Of a stretch of 64,000 nt of DNA, positions 23,428 to 38,266 are shown piece by piece. This DNA is from Camillea tinctor (taxonomy: Eukaryota > Ascomycota > Sordariomycetes > Xylariales > Xylariaceae). Numbering within the stretch: position 1 is the first letter of the stretch; every line of letters begins with the position of its first letter. The translations under genes and the position numbers were made by a program. The stretch is from the NCBI GenBank assembly GCA_022578605.1, contig MU394059.1:248001-312000 (forward strand), written 5' to 3'. The notes beneath the pieces are model-generated. The model worked only from the letters and a program-made list of their open reading frames with translations, made no database searches and was not told the DNA's origin.

Positions 23428-24798
23428 GGTCTTGGTCTGAGGGAATGGAGAGGGGGGGGACGGGGGTTTTATGAATGGGGTGGTTTGATACTATGATTAG
23501 ACGGGGAGGGTTGGTTTGGTGCGGAGATAATAAAAAGGATGAGTTAGTGATTGTTTATGAAGAGTGTGATATCCTTTTCCTTTTTTTCTTTTTCTTCAGG
23601 TGAAATAGGGGAAGAGAAGAGAAGAGAAGTCGGTGACGAGTAGTTGGTTACGAGTACGATTCGCGATGTGCCTAATGCCTTAGGGGAGAGACGACAACAT
23701 ATTTGTGTAGTGTCCTCGAATACAGTATTGAAGAACGGCCGTTTGAATTTTTATCGACTGAATGAAGGCTCGTTTGATCCTTATACTTTCTTTTATATGC
23801 TAGCAGAAATCTCCCTGGGCTGTATAGCCCGTAGTTTTCACTTATCTTGATCGCAATTTATACCATGGACCTAGACAGAAGTAGTATAAACATAGAATAG
23901 GTTACAAAGTAGTTATGACAGGACCTGACTAGTAGCAAAGTAGACAAAGGTATAGTCCAACAACCAAGTTACTACCTCCTCAATAAGCCTCACCCATAAT
24001 CCTAACCCAATCCCAACCCTCCTATCTCATCTACAAACCCAAGCCTACCGCCGCTGATATAATGACCAGTAGCACATCCCACTGTCAGTAAACCGCATAA
24101 CTTAACCAAGTACTCAATTCCCTTAACCCCAATATCTCTAAATAAACAAACAAGACTGTACAAGCCATATACTCCACCCAGACCACCCACCCTGCCAGTG
24201 AACACAACAACCTCGAGAGACGCATCTAATCACCCACCACTACAAAGCACAGGAGATAGCCACACACATATATGGCCTCACGTAAGTAGGTATTTACCAC
24301 ATCCCGTATCTAGTTATATAACCTAACCTATATTCATTGATCCACATACTCAGCCCCGGCCCAGAGCCCTCTTCCCTTACCAAGGATTTCGCCTCCCCTA
24401 AGCATAAACCATCGTTTACCACAAATAAACAGCACGAGAGACAAGGACATATACACTAATCCAGGCTCGTTAAAAAGAAACTGGACTCCAAATCCCACCT
24501 CACAACCAATACATCGAGGTTATCCTCGTGTTACAATACAGACAGACAGATTTCGGATCACCGGAGAGCAGCAGTAAAAGGCAGGGAATCCCCAAATTTA
24601 CAGTACTAATAACCCAATACATATTTATCTCAACTAGGAATCAAAAGATGGATTTGCGTGGTATATCTCACAAAGGGAACTCGATTGAGCTAATAAAATT
24701 CCATAGGCCACACTGCTCTCCTTTTCTAGATATACACAGGTTCTCTACCTTTAAAACCCCTAAGCAGCAATCATTTTGCACATAGGCCCATTAGTTCC
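23428..24798. other. Convergent intergenic region FET3-ATP2
   Basis: About 1.4 kb between two converging genes. No gene was recognised. Minus-strand ORF-like stretches are short and of low complexity. It presumably holds both 3' untranslated regions. Confidence 0.5.
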
Positions 24799-26919
<2,121 letters not shown>

Positions 26920-27855
26920 CTTGAGAGATGACAAGGTGCAATTGAGGATGTGGGAGGGTTTAGGTTGGTGATGGGTGGTGTATGGAGAGAATTGGGGGAG
27001 AGAGGTGAGGTAAATTTCTCAAAAGCCTACCAAACTCCAGAATTCCGCACCAAGCTTCCCGCTAAGTCACGTGGTTTGCCTAATTTTTATTTTTTTTTAT
27101 GATCTTTTTTTTTCTCGTCGGGAAAGAACGCAAAGTACGAAGTAACCCAGAGCCGGTAACTCCCTCTTACACTTGTACCATGTAGGTTTAGTGCCCGATC
27201 CATTTGCGATGATTTCATGCCTTGATGCATAGATGAGCTGCATGAATGTAGCCGTCGGGTGAGAAGTATGCATTTATGAGAGTGTAAACGTAATGAATGC
27301 ATGTATCCATTCATCTTCTTCCTTTCCCCCACCTACTTACTATAGCTCCAGCTCGAAGTCCCGAGGACGTCTAACAATAGGTGAAAACAATACATTTCTT
27401 TTTTGGTACATAAAATAATAATATGCAAATCACCTATACAAGGTGTACCTAACCAACATAGGTAAGGTCTTATAGGTAGGTAGGTAGTAGGTAGGTATGA
27501 TATACTTACTCTACAACCAAAACATCAAAAAGAAAAAAAAAAAAGAAAAAAAAGAAAAAAGTCTACTTCTATGCAAAAAATAAGAGTGGGCGCATCCCAT
27601 TGAACATCTAGGATAGCTCATACAACAATGCCCGAAATTGGACCTCTAAACGCCAAATCCCCTCCCACTCCTGTGTATGCCGTATCATGGTTCCAGCCCA
27701 AAGACCCTCGAGCCTACTTCCAAGGCCAAGTCTTTGAATAATCTCCTTTACCTTTATAAGATTGTTTTTCATTCCCGTGTCATAACTCTTGGTCCAACCA
27801 TTGTTTGTGTGCTCTGCAAAATCTGAAGAGCATTCGAGAAGAGAGAAAAGAACAT
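26920..27855. other. ATP2 promoter and transporter 3' region
   Basis: About 940 bases. The left half is the upstream region of ATP2. The right half lies downstream of the transporter gene and has poly-A/GA runs (27530-27560) and tandem TAGG units (27475-27500). No gene was recognised. Confidence 0.5.
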
Positions 27856-29681
27856 CTAAGAGGCAGCTTTGACTCTATCTTCGTACCTCCATGTCTCTTC
27901 CTGCTTCGTACCGCGCGCTAACCAAGCAGCGCTACTATTTCCTCGTTGGCGGCCTTTACCGATGTCGTCGCTCTTCTTAAAATCCTCAACTCCACCAGGC
28001 GAGGAATGACCGTTCGTATATGGGTGAGGGGTGGACCCATTAGATGTAGGTACGGGGCTCTCGAAAATAGGAGCCCCTTGTGATGACGCAATTGTCGCTT
28101 GAGCGGTGTTCAGGGGAAGCAGTGGCTGATCTCGCGCCCCGCTCTGACTCAAGAGCCGCGCTCGGCGGTCTGCCTTGTTGCTGTTATTTGTTCGGTCGTA
28201 TAGGTACAGACCGAAGAATGTGAGCGCAATGCCCACCGCTTGCAGGGAGGTCGTAGGGTTGCGGAACCACAGTATGGCAACCACGATAACCCACACACGC
28301 TTGATCAGAGACGCAACCGAGTACGTCACCGGCGAAACGAGGGATAGCAGGACAAAAGCAAGGATGTTTTGTCCAAAATGGAATGTCCCATTGAACAGGA
28401 ATTCGATCGCCAGTCGGCCGTGATCGAAACTGTCGGGGTGCGACGATAGATCCAAGGCACCATCGTGAAAGAAATCGCGGATCAGGCCCACCCCCTCCGA
28501 CCAGAACCAGATCGGAGAGGTCAACAGAAAGGCAAGTCCGGAGGAATAGCACAATAGGTTGAGCTTGTCAAGTTTGCGAGACTTGGCCGCCTGGCCCTCT
28601 GCCTCCGCTTTGGCAGCTTCATTAAATAGTCTCTTGGAGAATATGTTCTGCGTCACGAATATAATGGTGGCTAGGAGCGCATAGATAATGCCAAGTATTT
28701 CGCCTTTAAATGTGTGGTTCGACGAGCAGGCCAACATGACACCGAGGGTCAACGGGATCAGCGACAGGTAAGTGGCTCGGGGATAACGAATATCGAAAAT
28801 GAAGCGATAGGCGAACACGGTAAATAGGGGCGAAAGTCCCTTGACGGTGTGGACCATGGAAACGGGAATCTTGGAGGTGGCGGTAGAGCTCAAGAGGTGA
28901 CCACCGATCTGGAATGCGGCCAGCGGAAGAGTGGTCGAGATGACATCGCGCGAAGGATAACGTATGGGGTTCTTCAAGGCCGGGACGGTATTTCGCAGGT
29001 TCGGAAACACGGTAGCCAGCCAGGAAGAGGTGATACAGTAGAAGGCGACTAGGAAGAATTGGATCATGGTCAAGGTGGCAGGCTTGTCGAAGGCATTCAA
29101 GATAGACTTGGACGACGTATTGGTCAGGGCAGAAGACATATACCACATCACGCAGAGAACCTGGGGCGGCGGTTCGGCACGTCAGCATATGAAGGGAAAC
29201 GGGAAAGGCTTAAAGCAGGAGTATCAATTCGACATACAACGAGTTTAGCAGAGATGGGAGCCCGCAGAGCATCGGCAATCTCGTGGGCATTCTGACTGAC
29301 GCTACCATTCCGTCCTCTGATCGTGCGAAATGCTTCGCCAATGCTCTTCTGCCGGCCGTGGCCACGCGAAGCCCCGGCGGACGGGCCCAATGGAGAACCC
29401 CATCTAACACCTCTAGCAGCCGACATGTCCCTCCGCGGCTGCCAGCGATCTCCGTTCAGATGCGCGCCCCCTCCATATATACCGAGGCCATACCCATTCA
29501 AGCCGGCAGGGCTTATCGACCTCGCACCAAGGCCGCGCATAGAGGGAGAGTCGATGTGGTCGGGGAATTTCTCTAGCCCTGAGTTGCTGTCGCTGTCGGG
29601 GTCTCCATAGCTGTTCTTAGCATTGTTCCGGGACACTGAAGACTCTCGGGTATAGGAGGTCGAGGAGGTAGAATGAGGCAT
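27856..29681 (-). CDS. Triose-phosphate/nucleotide-sugar type transporter (TPT, Sly41-like)
   Basis: Two minus-strand exons, 29238-29681 and 27856-29160, join in phase 0 and give 582 residues. An N-terminal cytosolic region of about 145 residues (Ser/Gly/Arg-rich) precedes a TPT/EamA-type membrane core with about ten helices (about 148-460). Conserved blocks include NTSSKSIL in the first helix, the KGLSPLF motif, and the PVTYSVASLIKRVWVI block in the eighth or ninth helix that typifies this family. The C-terminal tail (about 465-582) is hydrophilic and disordered. Relatives include yeast Sly41, linked genetically to ER-Golgi transport, and plastid phosphate translocators. The substrate cannot be read from the sequence. 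It is divergent from the SF3B2 gene, about 1.05 kb apart. Confidence 0.87.
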
Positions 29682-30736
29682 TACGAATCAGTTGGGGGGT
29701 GGTAGTAGGGTGTATAACGAGCGACAAAGAAGCATGTGGACATGGGCGCAAATAGTTTGGCCAAGGAGGGTTCACAGGACCATAGCTTGAAGATGCGAAT
29801 CTCGGTTGGAATAAGTTAAAAAGTTGGGATTAGCTTGAAGGATGGAGGGAGGTTTCGATGTCGTAATACCAGATCAATTAATTAAAATACCTGGGGTAAT
29901 GGGGGGTGGGATGGAAAGGGGAGGGGTTTGAGAGACAGAAAGTTGGGAATGTAGAATGTAGAATGTAGGAATATGGAATGAAGGCTTAAAAGAGTTGTTA
30001 GTAGATTAAAACCTATAAGCCTATAAAGTTGTAGTGTTAGTTGTGGTGTACGAGTTACACACCACTAAAAACTTTAACTGACGAAAGAGAAGAGAGTAAA
30101 AGGGAAAAAAAGGTTGGCAAAGACACACTATGCAAGTTTGGACCCTGTTACGGAGTACATTAACCAGCTTTGACTAATGCGCGACTTGATTTGCAGTTGT
30201 CGACGCGCAACCAACGCAGCCACACCATGCTATTTGTATGTACCTATAGGTAATGGTAAGGCTCGATTAGTGCATCGGTGGGGGAGCTTAAGCTTCAGAT
30301 ACAGCAATCTGTAGACCTTAAAAAAGGTATCGGTAAAATTGATGAGCTTTGCTCCGGGGTCTAGATTTAATTGGAAACTTAGATAAGTACCTAGGTAGCT
30401 TCCATGTCAACTTCTTGACCTAGTAACTTTTATCAACTCTAAAAAGTTGATCTCATCATAATTTTTTAATCTTCTTTTTTTTGAAACCATCTTCTCTTCC
30501 TCTTCAGCCTCGTGACACGCATCAATTTCAAACCATCTTCCCGCCTGCAATCCATTATATTAAATAATTGATTTTTTATTTCTCTCTCTCTAATGGTCAC
30601 CATCGTCGCACACTAGATATACGTCTTCTCGATTCCGACGTGCACTTTACGTGCCACCGCGCTTCCCGCGCCATCCATCTTCATCTTTCCAGCCATCGTC
30701 AACTAGTCGCGTCCGCAGCTAAACATCACCATCATC
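29682..30736. other. Divergent promoter region, transporter and SF3B2 genes
   Basis: About 1.05 kb without a gene. It carries a TACCTAGGTA palindrome at 30388-30397 and a CT-rich leader just before the SF3B2 start. Confidence 0.5.
30388..30397. repeat. TACCTAGGTA palindrome
   Basis: Second exact copy of the 10-base palindrome, about 340 bases upstream of the SF3B2 start. Confidence 0.9.
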
Positions 30737-32618
30737 ATGGCGGCACCAAAGATGACAAAGAACCAGAGGCGTCGCGCCAAGAAGAAGGCTGACAAGCAGA
30801 CAAAACCTGAAGTAGGTAATTCCTTGATTCCTTGCAATGTTATTTTCTGCAGCTGGAGACTCGATAAGTGTTAGCTAACATATGTTCACTCTCTAGGATC
30901 CCTCAACCGCGGACGAGACACCCCAAGCTGAACCAACTGGAGACGAGGCTGAACCCGTCAACGAACCGAAGGAATCGGATGGCGCATCGGAACTCGAGGT
31001 CAAGAAAGAATCCACTTCGTCGAAAGATGGCAAAGCCGATGGTCCTGCAGAAGAGGAGTACGACTTCGATAACGATGACCCAGCCTATTCAATGTACAGG
31101 GATGTCTTCACCAAGTTTGGCGCCACCGCCGAAGAGAACGACATTGCGAAGGAGGCGAATGCTGGAATCCAGGGCGAGGTTTATTTCGATGGCGATGATG
31201 AAATACCCGACGAGGAAGAGGAGACCACCGGCCAGACCAAGCTCTCCAAAAAGAAGCGGAAAATGTTGAACAAGCTCTCCATCGCCGAACTCAAGGCCCT
31301 AGTGAGGAAACCCGAGGTGGTCGAATGGCACGATACTTCCTCATCAGATCCCCGGCTACTGGTCCAGATCAAGGCCCAGAGAAACGTCGTCCCCGTACCT
31401 TCGCACTGGTCCCTCAAGCGCGAATACCTGTCTTCCAAGAGAGGTATCGAGAAGGCTGCTTTCAAGCTGCCCAAGTTCATTGCGGATACCGGAATTTCTG
31501 AGATGAGAGATGCCGTCTTGGAGAAGCAGGCCGAGCAGAGTCTGAAGCAGAAGCAGCGTGAACGGGTCCAACCCAAAATGGGCAAGCTAGACATCGACTA
31601 TCAAAAGCTTTACGATGCCTTCTTCCGATTCCAAAGCAAGCCTAACCTTACACGCTTCGGCGAAGTCTACTACGAAGGCAAGGAGTACGAGACGGACTTG
31701 CGACATCTACGCCCAGGAGAGCTGAGCGACCCCCTGAAGGAAGCACTTAGCATTCCTCCAGGGGCTCCTCCACCTTGGCTCATCAACCAGCAACGATTCG
31801 GACCGCCTCCCTCGTACCCTTCGCTTCGTATTCCCGGGCTCAATGCTCCTATTCCGGCCGGGGCGCAGTGGGGGTTCAACCCAGGTTGTTACGGAAAGCC
31901 CCCCGTGGATGAATATAACAGACCGTTGTTTGGTGGTGACATATTTGGTATCATGCAACCCAACCAGGCACCACCCCCATCTGGCGAACCCATCGAGCGG
32001 AATTTGTGGGGCGAATTGCAAGAACCGGAGGAGGAGTCCGAGGAAGAGGAGGAGGAGGAGGAAGAGTCAGATGAAGAAGAAGAAGACGTAGGAACTGGTC
32101 TGCAAACACCTTCCGGTATGGAGACGCCTGGTGGCTTGGCTAGCAGTGTACCGACAGAGTATGGTACGAATACCGAGTCGGTGGCCGGGGAAATGGACCT
32201 ACGCAAGTCGCGGCGTGGCTACGAGACCGAAGATAGCGCTCATCCTCGTGCAGCTTACACCGTCCTCCAGGAGAAGCAGGCGAGAGCGGAAGGTTTCTTC
32301 GGCAGCGAGCGTGTGTACGATCTTAAGAACGCAGGTGGCGATATGCGTGTTCTAGGCCAGGACGATGATAGCGGTCGAAAACGCAAGCAACCTGGTGATG
32401 TAGACGTTTCGTTCGACCCAGATGCGCTAGGGGACGGTATCAGCAAAGATGAGATGCGGAAGAGATTTGACGAAAGGCAGCGGGAAGAAGGCATCGGTGC
32501 TAATTGGAGGAGAGAAGAGGGTCTCGACGAGATGATCGCGAACGAGAGCCGCAAGAGAATAAAGCGGGACGAGGAGAAGCGAGACGACAAGAAAAAGAGC
32601 AGCAAATATCGGTTCTAA
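30737..32618 (+). CDS. CUS1: Splicing factor 3b subunit 2 (SF3b145/Cus1/Sap145)
   Basis: Two exons, 30737-30811 and 30897-32618, joined in phase 0, give 598 residues, close to fission yeast Sap145. The start is basic (TKNQRRRAKKK), followed by an acidic, Lys-rich region. The SF3b145 core (DUF382) spans about 150-270, with the VEWHD, VPVPSHWSLKREYLSSKRG and IDYQKLYDAFF blocks. The proline-rich PSP domain (about 275-335) follows, with the PPPWLINQQRFGPPPSYP block. After it come a long Glu run (about 380-400) and a basic C terminus. In the U2 snRNP, this subunit contacts SF3b1 and SF3b49 and helps lock U2 onto the branch site. ATG 30737 is chosen because the basic N terminus is conserved and the exon joins in frame. 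Confidence 0.95.
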
Positions 32619-32917
32619 AGGCCTCGAGGAGGAGAACCGGGTGGCTAGGTTTATTTATATTTTACAAGTTGTACTTGTTACGTGTATAGCAGGTGAATAG
32701 TTTTCACGCATCAAGTCGGGCAGGCGTCCTAATTCATCATTACAGAATTTATAACTGAATTCCGGCTATAAATAATGTAGCAACGCTATAGTGACCCAAT
32801 ACCAAACAAAAGTACTCATCACATCGCTGAAACAAAGGGGGCGGAGATATTCTGCTATGAACGGGGATCCCAAATCAAGATGATTTTAGAGATCAACAAA
32901 GCCTCATCCAAGAGCAT
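32619..32917. other. Short convergent spacer
   Basis: About 300 bases between the SF3B2 stop and the sugar-permease stop; 3' untranslated sequence is expected and nothing else is seen. Confidence 0.6.
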
Positions 32918-35708
32918 CTAGCTGTCCATCTCCTTAGTGGTATCAATAATATGGTTAACCTGCCTCTTTTGAGCACCCTCGGTGCCCTCAACCAGGGTCT
33001 CGATCTTGGTCGAGGCGAACTTGCGTGCTGGCACCTTGTTCTCGAATAGGATGTCCAACTCGGCGTACGTACGACCCTTCGTCTCAGCTAATAATTAAGT
33101 AATATCACATCGATCAGTCAGCGAGCTATACACTAGGTCCCTCACTTCTGCTCGCTATATCCTATTCGGGAAATGTTCAAAACCAGGGGAGTAAGGGATA
33201 AGAGGTAATGGATTCTAAAGAAAAGGGGGGAACGGGGTGGCAAAAAACTTACGCAGCCTGAAAAAGATGTACGCAGAGAAGATGGCGTTGATGCCGGCCC
33301 AGAAGAAGCCCGAGCGCAGGCCCCAGTTCCACTCGGCCGGGTCGATCTGCCGGTAGGACACGACGTTGACGAAGGCGATGTTGATGGCGTTGTAGGCGTT
33401 GCGCGCGAGGATGATCGACTTGGCCCGCAGCCGCGTCGACGGCACCTCCGACACGATCGTGTACACCACCGGCCCGATGGAGAAGTTGGCCGTCGCGCTG
33501 AGCAGCAGAACCATGGTCCCGGCGGCCCAGGCCTCGGCCGTGCTGGGCGGGCGGTGGATGCCCATGAAGCCGATGATGCTGGGGAGAAGAAGTTAGTTAG
33601 TGGCTCGGGGACGGTCGAGAAGCGGAAAGCATGGCGAGGATGGGTGGATCAGGGGGAAAGGACGGCACGTACAGCAAAAATACGAAAATGACACACATCC
33701 CGCTGAACATGAGCGTCTTGCGGCCGACTTTGTTCAACACGAACCAGCTCGTGATAGTCCCTACCGCGCCGAGAGCGTCCTTGCCCCAGTTGAGTTTGAA
33801 AGAGTCAGCGTCCGAGATGCCGGCCTGCTGGTAGAAGAAGGCCGACAGCCCGCCCAGCGCCGTCCCCGACATGGTCTGCGCAATCCACGTCATGCACACG
33901 ATCTCGGTGCGCCGCCGGTCCGCGCCCCGGAAGCAGTCCAAGTACGTAGTCCCCGTCGCGACCTGCTTCTCCATCTCGTCGGTGTAGATCATCACTAGGG
34001 CAATCTCTTTTTAGCAACCAACCCCTGTTTGCTATCATGTCAGGAAGGGGGGAGAGAAGGGGGGAGAGAAGTAGGGAAAAGCTTACGAGCCATGGCTGCG
34101 TCAGCCTCGCGCTGCGAGAAGCCGGAGCTCCGCGCAAGCCGCTTCAGGGACTCCTGGGCGCGCGCCTTGTGCCCCTTGCGTATGCACCACCACGGGGACT
34201 CGGGCGCGAGGTACGTCCCGATGCCGATGGGGATGGGCCAGATCCACTGGAGAGCGAACGGGATCTTATATCTAACCACGCCATACCAGGTATAACGGCT
34301 TTCATCAGTCTCATCATACCAGCAAACATTCCTCACGATCGATGTAAACCCCCTTGCCCACAAAACCCAACAAAACATGAAAAAAAATAAAATAAAAAGG
34401 AAACTCACCCCCAGTCGTCGGTGCGGGACTCAAGCCCGACCAGCACCCCCGACGATATGAACTGGCCGATGATCCAGCACAGGTTCACGTAGGCGGTCAG
34501 GTAGTGGCGCAGCGGCACGGGGCACACCTCGGCCGCGTACGCCGTGGTCATGGTCTGGAAGACGCCCCACGCCATGCCCTGGAACAGCTCGCCCACCAGG
34601 AACACCGTCAGGCTGCCCGCGTAGAACGGGAAGAAGATGAACCCCGTCACGCCCACGAGCGCCGCCAGGATCGTCCACCGGTAGCCCCACCGCTCCGAGA
34701 GGACGCCGGCGATCTGCGGAGTGAGTGAGTGAGTGGGAAAATTGGGGGAGAACGGAAGGGGGGAGGGGAGGGGGAAACGTACCTGCAGCCCGATGATCTC
34801 GCCCACGTTCGTCGCGCCCGATATCCCGTTCTGCCAGCTCGCCGGGATCGTGTAGTCCCCGTTGGGCGCGAGAGTGCCGAATTTGTCCCTGAAAGCCGGG
34901 TACGCCGTATCTAGCGAGAAAAGCTCTGCGGTCAGGACTCTTCGGATTTATTCTGTAGCCGCAAAACGATTTTTCCTCGAGGGAAACGAAAAGCATGCTA
35001 TCGGGTTTGAGGAGAAGGGAGTAAAAATTTATATATAAGGGGGGCATTCCTGGGAGGCAGAGATACGGATATGAATGTATATATCAAAAACAGGAAAGGG
35101 GCATATGCGACTATAGGTTAAGGGAAACCCCGGGAAAAGGGGGAAGGAAAAGGCAAATCTCACAGGACCCGACTACCGCCGTCCCGTACCCTTCCATGAT
35201 GAGACACGACGAGAGCAGCATCGACCACCCGATGGCCTTGGGGTACACCTTGAACGCGTGCGAGAGCTTCATGCCGCGCTCGCGCCGGTTCGCTTCGTTG
35301 GCTTCGCTCACGAGGGACTTTGAAGACACAGCACCACCGCATTTGTTTCGTTAATTATCGTTCTTTAATATATATATATATATATGTGTGTGTGTGTTGG
35401 GGGGGGGGGGGGTCGGTGTTTATAAGAATATAACGATCTTGAATGGAAATTGCTACGCGCGATCATACGGAATGACGACGCACCATGAAATCGTCCACGT
35501 TCGCCGCGATCCGGTTCGCGATCCCCTCGTCGATGTGCGTGTGCTGCTCGTCGCCCGGCACGTGCCGCGGCAGGGCGGGCTCTACGTCCACCCCATAGTC
35601 TCGCTTCTCGTTTATGGGCTCCTCGCGCGCGGGAGAATGGGTCTGAATTTCTTCCCCTGCGGGTGCTGATGTCGGGCGAGTGTTGTCGTTTGGAGGGTTA
35701 TCTGACAT
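32918..35708 (-). CDS. MFS sugar permease, alpha-glucoside (maltose) transporter type
   Basis: Eight minus-strand exons, 35484-35708, 35164-35317, 34783-34910, 34409-34713, 34087-34271, 33673-33994, 33253-33578 and 32918-33087, give 604 residues with all phases intact. The protein has twelve membrane helices and a cytosolic N terminus of about 95 residues. Family signatures are YPKAIGWS before helix 1, LSERWGYRW after helix 2, APESPWW after helix 6, and PETKGRTYAELD (spanning the last intron) after helix 12. The closest functional family is the Mal11/Agt1 maltose:H+ symporters. The helix 1 motif is normally EGYDT but reads EGYGT here (G120). The acidic residue at that site takes part in proton coupling in yeast Mal11, so transport mode may differ. 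Substrate specificity is inferred only. Confidence 0.9.
35360..35412. repeat. (TA)n(TG)n plus poly-G in an intron
   Basis: A compound repeat of TA units, TG units and a run of about 13 G within the first intron of the sugar permease gene. The intron length is probably variable between strains. Confidence 0.9.
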
Positions 35709-38266
35709 TGTGCCCTTGGCTTTGTTTGAGGATCATAGATCGCCCATGTGATTACTCCCCGCGTCGTTGTGAACCCTTAGAGTTATATATATATATATAT
35801 ATATAGGTATATATATGTATATGTGTACCTGGGTAGCTTATATATTAACCCCAAGATTGTATGAATCCGGCGGGTTGTTGACGGATCTTAATGAATAGAG
35901 AATGTTGTAAGACAGGGCAACCCTAAGGGGAGGGGTTAGAGTAAGGTGTGTCAGTCTTAGACTAACACGAATAACCTAGATCAATGGGTTGAAGATTATA
36001 TATGTAACCTATCTATATATACAGACGTAGGTTACATACATGTACATGCGAGAGGTCATAGAGCCATAGTGGGGTATAATCTAGATTCCAACTGTCCGCA
36101 ATTACCCTGACTCTTACGAAGGTGAGGGAAAACGGTAGGAGAACTAGGAGGGAGGATATAATCGGTACCACCGAACTGCCTTGCATTGCGCATGTATCCG
36201 TGAGACTGGGACAGCCTAGACCGCAACACGGGGATAACCAAGCCTAGTTCATTGCATACCTAAGAGAGGTAATAATAATACATGTATGGCTAGATATCCA
36301 TTGTTGGCGCCGTACCCCAACTTCCCAAGTCGGCCAAACTATATCAGTAAATCGATCCGTGAGCTGCAAGATTTCAATCTGGCGTCAATGATTGGTAGGG
36401 CGTGACCTCGTACCGTCACATTCAGGTCTGGGTGCCGGGTGCGGGGTTTGAACATCTGTGTGTCTGGGGGTGTCTGTGTCTTACTTTGGAATATCAATTT
36501 CGTTGTCTGATAAACCGAGGGGGTGGCCGGGCCGTTTCGCGGCTATTGAATAAGATCGATGTGTCCGTTGACATGACTAGCATTGGTAAAGGCTATATGA
36601 ATAGATTGAACTTTCTCTCACAAGATCAAGTCATTAGCGGCGGGGAGTATCAAAACTGCTCTTTTTTTTTTCTTTAGAGATAAAATGAGCACCCATTTGT
36701 AAGTGATATTACGAGAAAACACGGTTGGCTATACGTGCCAACATATACTAAACTTAGGATAAATAGCTCGTTGATACGATCTTTTTAATATAAACAAATG
36801 ATATACGGCTTAGCTTCTGGTAATGATATTGATTCAGGGAAAACTAGATAAATACCAACCTGTTTTTCTAATGTTCCAAATACACAAGTACTCTGTCTCT
36901 TTTAGACACAAGCAAAATTATATATCATTCCTTCCCAAACACTTATAACTGATCCTTACAATATAGGCCTATTATTTCATATCCGTAGAGCTCTGTTTTC
37001 CGTCCAGGTCATAACGCAGGAGGTTACCATCATCAAAGACAATCACAACCACGCTCATGGTAACAGAAAGTTCCACATGTTACGAGTACTATAAGAATAG
37101 ATAACTATAGCTACAGCATAGATAAATATTTATCAAAGTGTAGACCTGCAAAGCCAATATATCAACCTACCTATATATGTACACAAGTGTGCGTGAACCC
37201 TATATAGTCTCAATACCATAGGATCTCTATTCAGGATTTCTCCCAAACACACATCCCTATTTGACAACTCCCGTACCTCTCTATCAACGGTATTCCTGAA
37301 AACTTTGATTTACTTACCTACTATTACCCCTTAATACTTCCGAGCAAAAAGGGGAGAGGGAGAGGGGCGAAAGAAAAAGCCCGTAAATGAAAATCGAAAT
37401 CGGTATAACTTTACATTCCTAACTTAGATATCTCTATTATCAACGACTTAGATATCGTGTGGTTCTTTAGGTTACCCACTGCTACTAGCAACCATAGACA
37501 AGTATAATATGTGATATTTTACACCAATCCTGCGCAGCTACCTGAGTGATCAAGTCGTTCATCCGGAGGGAAACAGAGCTCGGGTGTGTGCTACTCTAGG
37601 CTGCACAAGCTTCAGACGCGGGACAGGTTGAAAATTCACCATTTAGTTATACATAAAGTTTGGCGTGTTTAAGAAGCGAGAAGATGGAAGACGGGCCCGC
37701 CGTCCAGACTATCTGTCCCGGGGTAACAAGTCTATCCTGGACTACTATCACGATCCTTGTGGGTATAAATAATCACCGGGGTCACTAGAAGGATATATAT
37801 TTATTTTCCTTTCACGCCAGTCGTCTTTCCCCTGCCGCCTTCCCCGTCCCCTTTTCGCTATGCTTAATGATTATGCTCTCTCAGCCCCTGCCCCCTCCCC
37901 CGGGAACCAACAAATGGCACCTAGACGCCGCCGACTATCTACCTTGGTAGTTAGAGAAATAAAAAAAGATAGACAGATACAAATATATCTACATATATGA
38001 AAGCCAGCTTCTCGCTCTCGTACCCTAGTGCGGGTCCTTGTAATTATACCGGTGCTAGAGGTGTTACTTGAGATTTAACTGAGTGCAGTATTTTTTTAGT
38101 GGCTTTTAGAGACGCGTGCACTTTGGATCGCTAGCTAAGACCAGGAAATTTGTTAAGAAATTCCTCGCGGGAAGCTTCTTTCTCTATTTATCGGTCGAGG
38201 GTATCATTGTTTAATCCCTGATTCTAGGATTTGTGTCTCTTATGCTTCTGTACCTGAGCCAAGCCC
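35709..38266. other. Intergenic AT-rich region
   Basis: About 2.6 kb upstream of the sugar permease and downstream of SUZ12. It has an (AT)n run near 35783-35803 and many short A/T-rich stretches. ORF-like pieces, such as 36402-36677, show no family resemblance. No gene was recognised. Confidence 0.5.
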
